Positions 11,414-23,652 of a DNA stretch of 64,000 nucleotides are shown here, in pieces. A model generated the notes under the pieces. That model had not been told where the DNA came from and searched no databases. It saw nothing but the letters and a program-made list of their open reading frames with translations. Source of the stretch: Takakia lepidozioides (taxonomy: Eukaryota; Streptophyta; Takakiopsida; Takakiales; Takakiaceae); the NCBI GenBank assembly GCA_030704615.1, contig CM060731.1, positions 14,632,001-14,696,000 on the forward strand, in the 5' to 3' direction. The position numbers were made by a program, and so were the translations under genes. Position 1 is the stretch's first letter; every line of letters begins with the position of its first letter.

Positions 11414-12565
11414 ATGGCGCGGTATGACAGGGCCATAACAGTTTTCTCACCAGATGGGCATCTGTTTCAAGTGGAGTATGCGCTGGAGGCAGTGCGTAAG
11501 GGGAATGCAGCAGTTGGGGTGCGGGGCACAGACACCATCGTATTGGGTGTTGAGAAGAAATCAACTGCGAAACTACAAGATGCACGGTACCCATTTCACT
11601 TCATTCCACTATGTGTGTCAATTAGGGCCTCCGCAAAGAAGTCTGTTGTCAGGAATTGAATCTGATATGTGTTGGATTGCTGCTCGGAAAATGTACTGTC
11701 TGATCGCATGTATGCAGTTGTGACTCTTGCATAATTAGGTGTGCTGTAACTCAGGTTGCTGCGGATGAGTATGGGGCATCACAGAAATTGAGCAGGCTGG
11801 GGAGTGTGGTGGGGGTCGGGATGCAGCACAGTGCGCAAGATTTTGAAGTTGGACGACCATATATCCCTTGCATTTGCGGGGTTGACGGCTGATGCGCGTG
11901 TGCTGGTCAACCGGGCGCGAGTGGAGTGCCAGAGTCACCGGCTCTCAGTTGAGGACCCTGTTACTGTTGAGTATATTACGCGCTTCATCGCAGGCTTGCA
12001 GCAAAAATATACACAGAGTGGTGGGGTTCGCCCCTTCGGCATCTCTACATTGATTGTGGGATTTGATCCTTTTACTGGCCTGCCATCCCTCTACCAGACT
12101 GATCCCTCAGGGACTTTCTCAGCATGGAAAGCTAATGCGACTGGGCGGAACTCCAATTCTGTACGTGAGTTTCTGGAGAAAAACTACACTGAGACATCCG
12201 GAGCAGATACTGTCAAACTGGCTGTTCGAGCTCTTCTAGAAGTAAGTATACTTCTGAATCATTAGCAAGCACATGCTTTCCTAGGTGAGGATCAGCCAAC
12301 AGTAAGTACATGGCTGGAAGGGAAGGTCATGTTAGCTAGGTCAAGCGGTCAATAAAATTGAAATCTTCTGGGTGCATGAGGCAGCTGGTCTGTATTATGG
12401 CAGGTCGTGGAGAGTGGTGGCAAGAATATTGAGATTGCTGTCATGACGAAGGAAAAGGGGCTTCGGGTGATGGAAGAGGCAGAAGTTGAAGAAATTGTGG
12501 CTGGGATTGAGGCTGAGAAGGCTGCTGCAGATGCTGCCAAGACTCGCTCTCCTCGTGATTCCTAG
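11414..12565 (+). CDS. PAD1: 20S proteasome subunit alpha type-7 (PAD1-like)
   Basis: Alpha-ring subunit of the 20S proteasome core, not itself catalytic; it gates and positions the beta rings in cytosol and nucleus. Exons 11414-11586, 11827-12241 and 12404-12565 (TAG) splice in phase to 249 residues, the usual length for the family. The N terminus [20 protein letters not shown] followed by [18 protein letters not shown] is the alpha-subunit signature; later blocks [51 protein letters not shown] and REFLEKNY agree with plant PAD1. Using the acceptor ATGCAG before CACAGTGCGC restores the reading ..[14 protein letters not shown].., so the second exon border is firm. The Lys/Glu-Ala-rich C-terminal tail is typical. 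Adjacent genes are unrelated. Confidence 0.95.
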
Positions 12566-14462
12566 ACCTACTTCTTTCTGCAGAGGTTTTGGATCTCCCT
12601 TCACGGCATAGCCAATAGTGCATCATGACATTATTTAACCTTGGCTAACTTATTGCGGGATTTTTTCATTGGATATCATCTACAGCCGAAATTATTACTG
12701 GGAGCTATTTAATAACAAACTCTGACAGCTCAATGTGGTTGCGAAGTCTGAAATTCTATCAGCTTCCTTCAACTTTCCAATTGGGAATTCAGTTACTTGC
12801 TTTCCAGGTGAAATCTTCACTTCTTTGAAGGTCTACCATGTGTCATGAAAGGGTCCATTTTGAAAGGATCAAGCAACTGAAACTAGGTAGTGTACTTTCG
12901 CTTTGCTGGTTGAAGTTAGGAGGCAAGCTTTCAAGGTCAACTTGTGAAGATCACTACTGCAAGGTCTCTGGCTCTCCAGATCATTTGAAGACACTGATGT
13001 ACTGACATTCAGTATAATATCATCAGGACTTCCATCAAATGTGGCTTGCTGGTTCTGGTAACTAATGATTGGCAACAGTGTGGCCATAGGTGGTGGTGGT
13101 GGTTTTGATAATGTGTTCACAAGTGCATTCTTTGCTTTGCTTCTTTCAATTTTGGAGCATCAACCCATCTGTAGTGCATTGCCTTCACTAATGTACAAAT
13201 AGACCTTTGTCCCTATCTCTCATGGCTGCTTTGTTCCAAGGCAAGTCATACTACTGCCGTCGGTCCCTAATTAGGGTAGTCTCTGTCCCTTCGTGTTCCG
13301 CTCAAACTGGGCACAGCATTAGTGGCCACAAGGCTTATGAGTCTCATGGCTGCTTGTAGTCTCTTCCTCAGCTCTTTCCTTTTCCATCTTTTCAAAAATA
13401 AGGTGCTAACTCACCACTCACATGGTTGGGCATAGCATGCAGTTTGTTCCTCCTCATCATGACCTTGCTAGTGTTTGCTGTTCACAATTAGTGTTGCGTA
13501 ATCCAGCATTTGGCTCTTACTATTGAACTCACCAAAGATCTTGCCAACTGACCATAAATTAGTTTGGAGTAATGGTGAAAGACTGTGCAAGGAAGTTAGA
13601 CTTGCGAAGTCCACTTTGTGAAGCCTGCATCAAGCCAAAACTCCTCTTATTCACTAAGCTCTCAAGAGGATAGCTAAGCTCACTAAGCTCTCAAGGTCCT
13701 CAGAAATTGTACCAGTAGCCATCCTGGGATAAATATGAAGCTAAAAAATTGAAGTTAATCACCACAGTCACTGCAATCTGGGCCACGAAATTAGGAAGCC
13801 TCTGCAGCATTTGATATATATGGTAACACATGTAGCCAGGTCGCAACCTTGGGAAGTTCTTCTGTGCATTTCTAATCATTTGCGTGCCATGCTTGGATAA
13901 ACAACAATCGCAACCACAGAAGCTCAATGAACACAGCCTGCAGAAGCTGATCAAAGTCGAACAAAACGACTTCCAAACTTGGCATCTAAAGAAAAGGTAA
14001 TCCACCACCAGAGAATTCGACCGCCTGTCCACATAGGACACCGAAACATTAGACAGGACTCCAGGGGTTGTATCTCCGATCATTTACTCAAATTATGATG
14101 GTGACAGAACACCAGGTCTTCATTTTCTGGGTGTTATTGAAAAGACATCAACAACTGTTCCACTGTGCCAAAGGAATTGCACCTGTTAACCCTCATAGGC
14201 TTCATCCAAACCCCAAACCAAAACAGTGCAGCACCTAGGGAATTTTACCATAATGTGGTCGAAAAAGTAAATGGTTGGTGGCTGCACTCAGGAGTGAGAT
14301 TACAAGGGCAACGTAAATTCTCCTTGAGTTCAGGAACTCCCAAGGGGATTTATAGTTATGTAAGGCAAGAAAACCAAACAGGAACCTGATTGCAGCAGTT
14401 AAAATCTAGTGCTAACTATCACTGTAATTCACGGGGTGATTCATGACTGTGATACACTGGTC
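12566..14462. other. Intergenic between PSMA7 and EMC4 3' ends
   Basis: No gene was recognised. A LINE-A-like 3' block (GCTCAAACTGGGCACAGC ... GGCCACAAGGC) is at about 13300-13345. Reading both strands I did not find the expected last exon of EMC4, although it could lie here. An open frame at 13700-14083 (-) has no recognisable domain and is probably chance. Confidence 0.45.
13300..13345 (+). mobile_element. Solo LINE-A 3' end
   Basis: GTTCCGCTCAAACTGGGCAC followed by GTGGCCACAAGGCTTATGAG matches the LINE-A 3' block seen at 1861-1925 with a short internal deletion. Confidence 0.7.
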
Positions 14463-17332
14463 TTAAGGGAATATTGCAATGAGTACCTGAGGCGGTGGAA
14501 GAGAAGACACCCAATCTGAAGCATGCGTAGGAAGAAGTCCGAGTGTATTGAGCTGTCACGCAGTATCAAGCCACACATGTGAGTACACCCTTGCGGGCAT
14601 GTAACAAGGTATACCACTGATGTCTGGAAAACCCAGCCAATGCACGAAGACAGAACATCTCCAAAGGGAAAACCACATTATTGGTGACATGTGAAAGCAT
14701 TGACCAACTCAGAAGACATTCCATCACATGTCAATCATTGATTCGTCAATAGGGTACCACTGATCCCAAGTTCTTCCGAAAAACACTCAATTCAAAGCGA
14801 GCAAGGGCAAAACTACCTTCCACAAGCCAAGGCCCAAGCCTGCAAGGTTCATCGCAATGTAGAGCAGCTTCGGAAGCAGAGTATCAGTGCGTGCATCCTG
14901 GAACGGTTCAAACACTGCACATCTCACCAAATTGATGTCATCACAATGATCCAGTGCATGGCGAATGCATCTGGAACCATGGTTATTGTTAGCACTTTCC
15001 ACACTTAGATCTCGGGTTATGGTGCACCATTGACAACCACCTGAAGAGGTGTGTCACGTTAACTTCACTCTACTCAATTGACCTCGGTAAACACGACCCA
15101 CCAATATGGCCAACTAAGAGCTTGTTGCTTCCCATCAGAGCTGCCAGGCTGGAATGGTACATGTACATCCCTGCAACTACAAGCCCTATGACCACAAGGC
15201 ATTGCCAGCAATAGCTGCAGCAAGCAGAGCTCAGCTCTAAAAGTGATGTCAATGCATGGACTCTCACACTGCGAGCCTTAAACTGCCCGTATATGAGAAG
15301 TACCACTAGCGAGAGAAAGCAGCTTGCAATGGCATCCCTACTTCCTTGCATGACAATCCGATAATATCATGTGCCCTGAAGCACAGAAGGAATTCAAAAT
15401 AGCACCATACCCTTCAAGGCTGCATACAGGTCAAGGATGTGAGATTTTACCTTTGGTTACACCCTGAAGAGCACTGATAGGTTGCCAGAGGGCAGAAAAT
15501 GTGATGCCGATGCTGAACAGATGGACAGTGCTGCCCGCCATCCACATCATGAAGCCCATCATGAACAAATTTCGAAATGGCCCCTGCGCTACCTCCCAAG
15601 CTTTCTGCCAACCCACATCCAGCCAGTGACGGACTCCTTTAACAGCTCACCTTACAAGAAACCTGTAGATATGTCCCCAGGATTCCTGTGCTACAGCATC
15701 ATCTCAATACCAGCCCTTCCATCAAACTTCCAATCCCTGTGCGTGAATGTCATTTGCTGCGCACAACACAAACTTTGGCTGGATTTTGTACTTCCTTTAA
15801 ATTATTTCAAGTGTATATAAATTTTCTGTTTTTCTTATCATCGGCATCATTTTCATGGACGCATGTTCCATGAGAAAGCAAGACGTGGATACCGCTCTTC
15901 ATACCTCTCTTCCCTACAATGTTTTTTTGTATTTCACCGGTAAGTAATAATGTTTCAGGGGTCGTGATATTAATGAACTAGTCAAGTATGACATAAATCC
16001 CCATCAAGGATGTTTAATATCCTGCAGGGAAAAAGCCCGCAACATTACATCAAGCCTTCATAGGAGCCATTAACAAGCAAATCCATTCTCCAGCTGTGCC
16101 ACTTCAGTCCTCGATAGAAAGAGTATCTATCCTCACAAAGATTCAGCAAGCACAGCCAATAAAGCTCTGTTATTTCTTGATTTTCTCAGTTACTTATGGA
16201 GAAGGTGTGAGAAGAGAGAGAGAGAGAGACCAACCTGTTGTTTCCAAGAAACCTCCACCTCCTTCTTTTGACGGCCGGTTGTAGTTTCTTCCTGCCGCAA
16301 CCCCAACCAATCTCAATTCTCACTCGCCCACACTCCATCAAAGTGCAGCACCACAAAACCCATCTTCACTTTGGGTTCAGTGAAGAATCACACTTCTTCC
16401 CTTCAGTTTTTCTACTCGAGACTGGCTAGCAAAATCTCTGTCATCGATGACCTAGCCCTATAGTGCCAGCCACACATCCGAGCGAAGTCCAAAATCATTG
16501 TATGCAATCTCTCTAGTTACCAGAGACCCCACTCACATCCCTAAACCTCTCCCACTGGTGGAGTACTGAGATCAATGCTGTGATGATATTCTGGGTCCAT
16601 TGTTCACCAGTTCCTATAAGCTTCTGAATGCAATCAGGAGCTTAGGTTATCAACCACCTGTGTGGCACAGGAGAAAGACAACAATATCTAACTAGCTATA
16701 GACAACAGGACAAACTGAGCTGCCCATTATGGTGCAGAAGTTAATCGCCTTGTATCTGTCATTGAAGGCACTCCCCTTTTACCGGCCACTCGAGAGGGGC
16801 GGAAATCACAATAAAGAACACAATTGTGCTCCTACAGACAACCACACCATAGTCTCAAGTTTCCGTCTCCCTCATCCTGGTCCCGGAGCACGCTTCAGAG
16901 AGACAGTCATGCATGTTGATCCATTTGCAAAGGATGAACTTAAATCGCTGGTGTTTTGCAAGATTTCCATTGACTAACTGCGAAATTTGGCAAGAGCTTC
17001 CCTTAAGGACATACCCGGGGTACCAAACCGCCGGAGCCGGTTGAGGGTGAGTGACTCGTCCCGAAATCGACAAGACGCACGCACACATTGGGCGAGCAGG
17101 TTAGGGGAAATTGAACCCGTGATATAGCTCCTGAGTTAACCATCATCCTGGAAAACAAATTGTTCATTTCGAGGGGGAAAAGAGAGAGAGAAAAAGATCA
17201 GACCAGATCCAGTGAAGAACGTGAGAACCCAAGAGGATCTGGGACATCTCTAGGCGAAGGAGGCGCAGCATCAGACAACTCCACAGCCCATTTCCGTACC
17301 GACCCCGCCCCTCTGCCGCTTCCTCTCTCCAT
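14463..17332 (-). CDS. EMC4: ER membrane protein complex subunit 4 (EMC4, TMEM85)
   Basis: Subunit of the EMC, the ER insertase for tail-anchored and multi-pass membrane proteins. Exons on the minus strand: 17332-17204, 16291-16235, 15604-15451, 14914-14817, 14552-14487; phases 0, 0, 1, 0 agree across all joins. The start reads MERGSGRGAGSVRKWAVELS, then PSPRDVPDPLGFSRSSL; exon 2 gives GRQKKEVEVSWKQQ; exon 3 KAWEVAQGPFRNLFMMGF then MWMAGSTVHLFSIGITFS; exon 4 VFEPFQDARTDTLLPKLLYI; exon 5 LNTLGLLPTHASDWVSSLPP. These follow plant EMC4 almost word for word, with the family's hydrophobic segments in exons 3 and 4. The usual last residues (VEYSGG-like) were not found: if the donor after PPPQ is not used, translation stops after seven more codons at 14463. 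The last exon is therefore open. Confidence 0.92.
17095..17152 (-). mobile_element. tRNA-derived SINE head (candidate)
   Basis: Reverse strand reads GATGGTTAACTCAGGAGC ... CACGGGTTCAATTTCCCC, resembling Pol III A and B boxes at normal spacing. It lies in EMC4 intron 1. No tail or target duplication was found. Confidence 0.45.
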
Positions 17333-17732
17333 CGCAGTTCCAAACCCTGACAATGGAACAACACCACTCCTGTGTCTCGTTTCGAAGATGCCTTCTCCGG
17401 ATGAAATCATATTCCTCATTGATCCAACAGTGTGCTACTGGATGAATATTCAATCTTCCATCATCGCATTCAAGTCGCTGCAGCTTCTTCTTCTTCTTCT
17501 TCAACGTTTGGGTATTGTTGCAAGGAGGTGTCATAAACGTAAAAGGAAGAAGAAGATGTACTCACGATTAAGTATACCTAACAGTCATTGACATTAGCGC
17601 AGACAGCCCATGAAGCAGGTAGGCTTTCGGGGAGTAAATTTCAGGGTGCCCTGACATGTTTTGTTTGGGCTTCCCACAAATGTGAGGGAAATCAGATCAA
17701 CTCGTGTGGGTGACATAAACCCTGTATGTAAG
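17333..17732. promoter_or_regulatory. Shared divergent promoter region (EMC4 / Ycf20-like)
   Basis: 400 bases separate the EMC4 and Ycf20-like start codons. It has CTTCTTCTTCTTCTTC at about 17485-17502 (a plant TC-rich initiator-like tract or 5' UTR repeat) and TTTGGGCTTCC near 17665 (TGGGCY element). Role inferred from position. Confidence 0.35.
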
Positions 17733-19017
17733 ATGCAAGGAGCGTCTTGCATGGCTTCGAGGGTTATGCCCTCAAACAGGCTTGCGAGGAGTGTCTGCAC
17801 ACAGGGTCTCTTCTTGTTGACGGGTTCCAAGTCGTATGTTGCCACTAAAAGGTATGTCATTCCCAGAGGCGTATTTTTCAGTCAGCGGTGTTCTTTCTCA
17901 CTTTAGACCTTCTGGGAAAGATTGCCCCACAATGGTTATCCCTGTGTGTTTGTGTGAGGAAGAGATGTACTCAGAAGTATGATATGGGTTATACAATCTC
18001 CCACTGGGTGAGCATCTGAGCTGGATTCACCATAGCTCCAAAAGCTAGCTTCATCAGAAGTTTTAAAACTTGAGGGTGACTTGAGAGTTGAATGAAGGTT
18101 TGTAGAACATCGGTACAGGAGAGTGGACATGTACTCCTAATTTCTCTTGCACTAGCCCCTTCACCATGTGCGTGGGTTTAGACCAAAATTAAGTGGGAAG
18201 GGTAGAGCACAATGGTAGCCACCACCATCAAGAGAGTCTAGTTCTAGTAGTGGTGTTTTGGAGTTCATTCGAAACCCAAAATCCTTTCAGAAGGTAGATC
18301 TGTGTGTGTGCTTGCTGTAGATCCTTTATGTGCTTTCAACAGAGCAGAAAAGGGGCGACAGAAGGATGGGTGGGGCGGGGGTGGAGACTGTGATGTACTC
18401 ATCTGTTCCGTATGATGGAGCCCTAAGGGTCCCCACTAAGAAGATAGAGACAATAGCCACTGGGACATCCCTGCAATCGTGGCCTGCAAACAATGGTTCT
18501 CGAGTATACTTGATGAAAGATCATGGATTTTGTTCCACTATGCTATCCTGAAAATCGTCTCAATTGGTACTCTTGCAGAACGAGTCAAAGGAGCTTGTAT
18601 GTGAAGTATATCTTAAACACCAATTCACCTCCGGGCAGTGGGGATGGTTTAGAACCGCCCAGCATGAATCGATTTGGTCTTGGAAGCACTCGACTTGGGA
18701 GACTAGTGTTAGGCGGACAGCAACAGCTTTTACAGAGGTGGAAGACTCTATGCCAGAACTTTCCAACCAGAATCTTTCTTCTTCTTTTTGGGTACTACTC
18801 TGCCAATGCATTTGCTACCATTTTGGGTCAGACAGGTGACTGGGATGTGCTGGCGGCCGGCCTGATTGTGGCTGTGATAGAGGGCATCGGCTACTTGATG
18901 TACCGTGTTCCTCCGTTCATTGGAGAGAAGGTGAAAGATGTGGTGGAATTTGTGAACTACTGGAAGGCAGGATTCTCGTTTGGTCTGTTCGTGGACGCAT
19001 TCAAGCTCGGCAGCTGA
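17733..19017 (+). CDS. Ycf20-like plastid membrane protein
   Basis: Nuclear homologue of chloroplast Ycf20; in Arabidopsis the related NPQ7 affects thermal dissipation of light energy. Two exons splice in phase: 17733-17851 and 18579-19017 (TGA), 185 residues. Exon 1 (MQGASCMASRVMPSNRLARS and on) is rich in Ser, Arg and Val with no acidic residues, as expected for a plastid transit peptide. Exon 2 holds the Ycf20 domain: FPTRIFLLLFGYYSANAFAT, GQTGDWDVLAAGLIVAVIEG, then YWKAGFSFGLFVDAFKLG at the very C terminus, with two or three membrane spans. The domain call is firm. The choice of exon 1 rests on matching phase and transit-like composition; another small exon inside the 727-base intron, for example within the open frame around 18396-18490, cannot be excluded. 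Confidence 0.85.
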
Positions 19018-20245
19018 TCATCACTCTCTCCTCCCGCCCTTCTACTCTAAGTACTCCCCTTGAGAATCATAGTCAAGCACTGTTTCCGACTGCAATGTCA
19101 TCAGACGAGGCACATTCCGTTTGGAATGTCGAACGCACCGTCCACTTTCCATAGATGAAAGTCGTTAGCCACGGTTGTGATGAGAGTAGCTGGGCTTACG
19201 TGGCTGCACCATATTGGAACCCTTAGTTGAAAAGTCATTCGACTACCATTTCAAGAAAATTGTTTTTGTATTGGCTTTCTTTTTATTTTGAGAAAATGGG
19301 ATTTCGTCTTGGTGCAACACACATTGCTGGCTTCGTGGATGCTTATCATCCAGTCTGATGTGGATAACTGTATACCTTCATGGATGATTATCATTTTGAT
19401 TGTCATGTATAGCAATTGCCCAGATATCACAAATCTGAATCTAAGATTGGTGTCGTGTGCATATCGCTATCCAAACCCACACAACACATGAATACACACA
19501 AACCAGTCTCCCATAATCTCTAAATTAAGCTCACATGCTAAGTAACAAGGGAGTTCTCAGTCATGCACGCTCAACTCGAGAGATGAGCCGCCCGACTAAC
19601 AAGCCTGAAGAGATCTTGACACCTGATTTAGCACCTGAATTAATTTCAAGTATTAAAGTCAAATAACCAGATATATTCTAGTTAGTTTCACACTATAATA
19701 AAATTTACTTGACATCGGTGTTGATTTGATTCTAATATATGCTTACACAAACTGCTACACACAAAATTAGAGAAGAGGGCCAGCAATCCGAAAAATGTGA
19801 TATTCGTTTTTTTCACTAAGTGATTTCTATATCAACATGTAGGATGTTCATCTGTTCCTCTTGTAAGCAATTTAAGTAAACTTTTTAGTTGTTGCTTGAC
19901 CTCTCATCATATTTGTGGCGATCAATAACAACATTGAAATTAATTATAATGTTTGGTAGTGCAGAAAGACAAAAGAAATAAACAAAATATGAGCAACTCA
20001 CTAGATTTTGAAACATATATTATAAGAAGTACAATTTTACTGAGGAACTCAATGCCCTTATTGTCTAGTCTAAGAGTGAAATTACAAAAGAAAAGCTAAT
20101 ATAGCTCGCTACTATCATGTATCAGAAACACTACAAAGCAAAAAATGCAAATTGTTTGTAAACTCCACGAGCTTAGTGCTTTAAATGTGCCAACAATTTG
20201 ACCTCTTCATCATCTCGTGGTACTGCGTCTATATTTTTGCTCGGC
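19018..20245. other. AT-rich intergenic stretch
   Basis: No gene or clear repeat recognised downstream of the Ycf20-like gene; base composition becomes AT-rich from about 19,500. Confidence 0.5.
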
Positions 20246-20249
20246 TTAT

Positions 20250-20392
20250 TTACACAATCTTTTCCCCTCTCTGTCCCGCACAAACAGTCTTTGCTCACCA
20301 TCTTGGTTTACAATCACAATGAATATTCTATACTTTTCTTTTTCCCTGCCTCAATTGGAGCTTCTCTGATGTGTGGTCTCTCTCACAACACT
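20250..20392 (+). repeat. Dispersed repeat, copy 1 (partner 48703-48836)
   Basis: Shared blocks include CCCGCACAAACAGTCTTTGC, TCACCATCTTGG, CAATCACAATGA, CCCTGCCTCAATTGGAGCTT and GTGTGGTCTCTCTCAC, with small indels. No open frame. The second copy ends about 260 bases before the start codon of the SMP/C2 gene. Confidence 0.85.
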
Positions 20393-20974
20393 ATTTTAAC
20401 TAATTTTGGACTTTTGTTTGGTCCAGAAATAATATAAGATATATGAATAAATATATTCTATAATAGAAATAAAGAGATATATCTATAATTATTTGGCTAT
20501 TTGTGTATTATATAACAACGAATTATATAATCCTCCACACATTCTACCAGAAATACAAGTATATAATGTGGTCTTAGATGAACATCCACTGCCAAGTTGA
20601 CGTTCATTAAAATGAATGGGAGGATGCAATGAATCAAACTATGATGAGAGCTCCGATATCCAAAATGACATACACAAACAAACATGGAACAATGGCAGAA
20701 CCAAATATGAAACAATGATGGCATGTGATGAAGATGACAACATGGAAAAACGAGTCTGTCGGGACCTGATTGATGATATGAAACATTCATATTTTATTTG
20801 AGATTGTATCATTCAAGGCGATGGACCAACAGAAAAATGAACGTCAATTGTTCATCCGTTCATGGACTTAATGTCATACAAGCCATAGATTCTGAAGCCA
20901 TAGAACCGTTACGACTTATACTAACTCATTAATAATACTAAGCCTCCTCCCAAACGGCTCGTAGTCAAGACATG

Positions 20975-21850
20975 TGTCCGAAGACACCTCCGGTTACCAT
21001 AACCACTTGCAACGGTCTCCGCACCAGAGGAAACAGAGACTTTCAGGAAGGTGAAACCCGGCTGACATTGTCATCTGAAATGTTAATGCCAACTAGACTT
21101 GATGCTCTTGAAGCCTTCCGGCATGCCCGCCATTCTTCCCAATCACGCAGCTATTGTTCCTCTTTTAGAATTCGTTCCTTGAATGTAACTGGGGACATGC
21201 CGTTGAAATGACAAATGTTAGGCCCAAAGTAGAAGTTTTGCATAATGAGCATTTGTTGAGATAAGAGTGCAAATGCAAATGCCGAAGAATTGGAAAATCA
21301 AATTCTGAACAAACAATAGAACAATGGGATCCACGTGCCTACCAAGGTAATCAGGTTCTTTTTGTTGTGGGATCCAAACACGAGGATCAAGATATCTTCC
21401 ATACCACCAACAGGCATGGTCTCGACCAATAGGTTTATGAGAACACTTTGCCCGGTTCTCACTAATGTAATCAACAACTGTTGAAGCTCCAGCCATCTCC
21501 AATATATATGGCCACACTACCTTTGTCATATCATCCCGGTCAAGCAAGCCGTTTGGTGATGCCTTGAATGAGAAAGGGAAGAATCCAGCCACTTTGTGGG
21601 TTTCGCAGGCCTTTTGATGGCTCATCATCTCCAAGAAGTATTTGCCCCTACGTAGCAAACGGTCTACCAGGGTACTTGGCAATAACACTGCGAATATCCT
21701 TCACGAGATATTTCATCCCGGGCCTAATATAACCGGTGGTATCCTTGCAATCCTCAGCTGACCATATGAAGATAAACTTCTTCGCTATTTTCGTGGGGAC
21801 GAAGCTCTCCAACATCCTACAAAGAACACCTCTATCAGCGCATGATCAAA
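20975..21850 (-). pseudogene. FCP1/NIF-like HAD unit A (degenerate)
   Basis: On the minus strand 21822-21663 reads FVPTKIAKKFIFIWSAEDC then GYIRPGMKYLVKDIRSVIAK, ending in a TAG; another frame, 21688-21218, continues KVAGFFPFSFKASPNGLL, VVWPYILEMAGASTVVDYIS, ENRAKCSHKPIGRDHACWWY. The order (FIW-S, Arg-Pro-Gly-Lys, then GxFxPxxKAxxxxxxxD and a P-Y-L/I-xE segment) follows the C-terminal half of FCP1/NIF-type HAD domains as they appear in units B and C nearby. The stop and frame change make it broken, unless a small intron removes them. The catalytic N-terminal half was not found. Confidence 0.4.
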
Positions 21851-22260
21851 TGGCCACGTGAAAATGCTTCAATGCAAGGTCCAGAAACTCCAAGACTCCA
21901 GGCCGAGGCACCACAAACGGTCTGTTAGAAACTTGAAGTGTCACATTCCTGAAATGAAATTTCTCCTTAAACAGTGCACCGCCGGTTGGGGGTGGCCGTT
22001 AGCAGAAGAGTCCGTTGACACTCAAAATTAACAACATCCGTTTCTTCTTTCCCGCTGTTGTATGTAAAGGATAAGAGATAAAGTTATCCTAAGCAAGTTA
22101 ATCACACACTGACATTAGTGTTTCTGCCATAGAAATACCCATGACCCAGAATGATTGAGTGTATGGAAGATCAACACGAACGTGCAAAAAGTGGCCAAAA
22201 CCTATACGTGTTGCGGGCTTGGAATGTTTCAAACGGAGGGTAAATATTGCGAAGAAGAGG

Positions 22261-22284
22261 AACGTCGACTGCCAAGTGGAGGTT
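22261..22284. repeat. 24-nt palindrome copy
   Basis: Left arm AACGTCGACT, spacer GCCA, right arm AGTGGAGGTT. Member of the family whose best copies read AACCTCCACT-N4-AGTGGAGGTT. Confidence 0.7.
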
Positions 22285-22929
22285 CAAGAAAGTACCTTGT
22301 ACGGAGGGAAATTGATGAAGGTATCGTGCTGCATCCTTGTCTGTTGAGAAAAGATGGAGTAAAGTAGTGCAGAACCAAACAAACACAAAAGAAAATAAAA
22401 TGGAGAATTGGTATCGAATAATACCAATGTCGCCTTATTGGAGAGTCTCGCTGGCGGACTTGGGATCCCAACGGACGTGTTTTGACGAGACCCCAGTATG
22501 TCCGAGGTATTCCTTTTCTTCCTCGAGTCTGCTTTGTCTCTGAAGACAGACTTCTCTCCGGTGGAACCGATTTGTAAAAGAGATGGAAATGGTTTGGGGG
22601 CTCTATTCCGCTTCCTTAGTGCCGAACATTGCGCCAATACTGCAGGGTCATGAAGCCGAGAAGTTGCAATTGTTTTGTCCTTGTCATTGTCCAAATGGTT
22701 GCGGAGAAGGGGAACGGAATGGAAATTGTCCCTTGAGCACTCCACATCCTGAATGGAATTCACACGTAATGAAAGGATTACCTCGGAACAGAATTCCAAT
22801 GAAGACGTTGTTTGACAGGAAGGTCATAATCCGCAGATTTTCTAGCTGCCTAGAGTAGAACAAGAACATCAGACCCAGTACTAAGGAAAACAAAAGGACG
22901 AGTAAGAATTCAGATATAAGTAATTTTAC

Positions 22930-23547
22930 CTAACTCCTTCTGATTTGGGCTGTCCAACACTCGTATTGGGGAGAGAATGAGAGAAGAGAGGCAACAGTGT
23001 GTTGCGGAGCCGCAGCCGCGTCCTCAATGGTTGACATTCTCCAGGTAGATTTCAGACCCTTGACACTTAACAGGGAGGGTGAGGATTGTAAAGTGAAGTC
23101 CACGAAATCCTCTGCACATTTGTCAGGTTGGCTTCCACCTTCGACATTCAATCCTAAACAATCATGCGACGGAACATCCTTTTCAGGAGTGGACTGAAGA
23201 AGAGGGTCGTGCAATTGAAGGGAAGTCAAGTGCATAGATGATGCTTCACCGTCGATGACAGAAATCTCAACAGTAGTGTGAATATTGTCCCTCTGTCGAC
23301 GAATTTCTGATATGGAGGATTCCAATGGAGGTCCCGATGAGAAGTTGGCATCGGCACCATCTCCATGAACCTGCCCAAATGAACTTACATGGTCATTGTA
23401 CATTAAAAAAAAGATAACCTCCACTGCAGAGTGGAGGTTGTCGGATTTGAAAAAGCCCCCGCAATGAGATTTCGAGAAGGCCTGTATCCCAGAGGATCGG
23501 GGTGGTATAGGGTGGAGAAACGCAAGGATGAGACTAGGAGATAGCAA
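22930..23547 (-). CDS. Hypothetical exon(s), Ser/Asp-rich, unknown protein
   Basis: A 205-codon open frame with an acceptor-like AG before VHGDGADANFSSGPPLESSI and on through DNIHTTVEISVIDGEASSMH to CWTAQIRRS. The upstream part (before 23370) includes one of the 24-nt palindromes and looks intronic. Polar composition, no motif I recognise. It lies between the HAD-like units A and B on the same strand and could be a linker exon of the same gene. Confidence 0.3.
   Translation of the reverse strand: MLSPSLILAFLHPIPPRSSGIQAFSKSHCGGFFKSDNLHSAVEVIFFLMYNDHVSSFGQVHGDGADANFSSGPPLESSISEIRRQRDNIHTTVEISVIDGEASSMHLTSLQLHDPLLQSTPEKDVPSHDCLGLNVEGGSQPDKCAEDFVDFTLQSSPSLLSVKGLKSTWRMSTIEDAAAAPQHTVASLLSFSPQYECWTAQIRRS
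23416..23439. repeat. 24-nt palindrome copy (perfect arms)
   Basis: AACCTCCACT, spacer GCAG, AGTGGAGGTT; the two 10-nt arms are exact reverse complements. Confidence 0.85.
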
Positions 23548-23652
23548 ACAATTTCATGTCAATTCACATCGAAACGGAAAGCACAATAGACAACAGTCCT
23601 AATAGAAATATAATACAACCTAGAGAAAAACCAACCAAAAATTGAGATTGCA

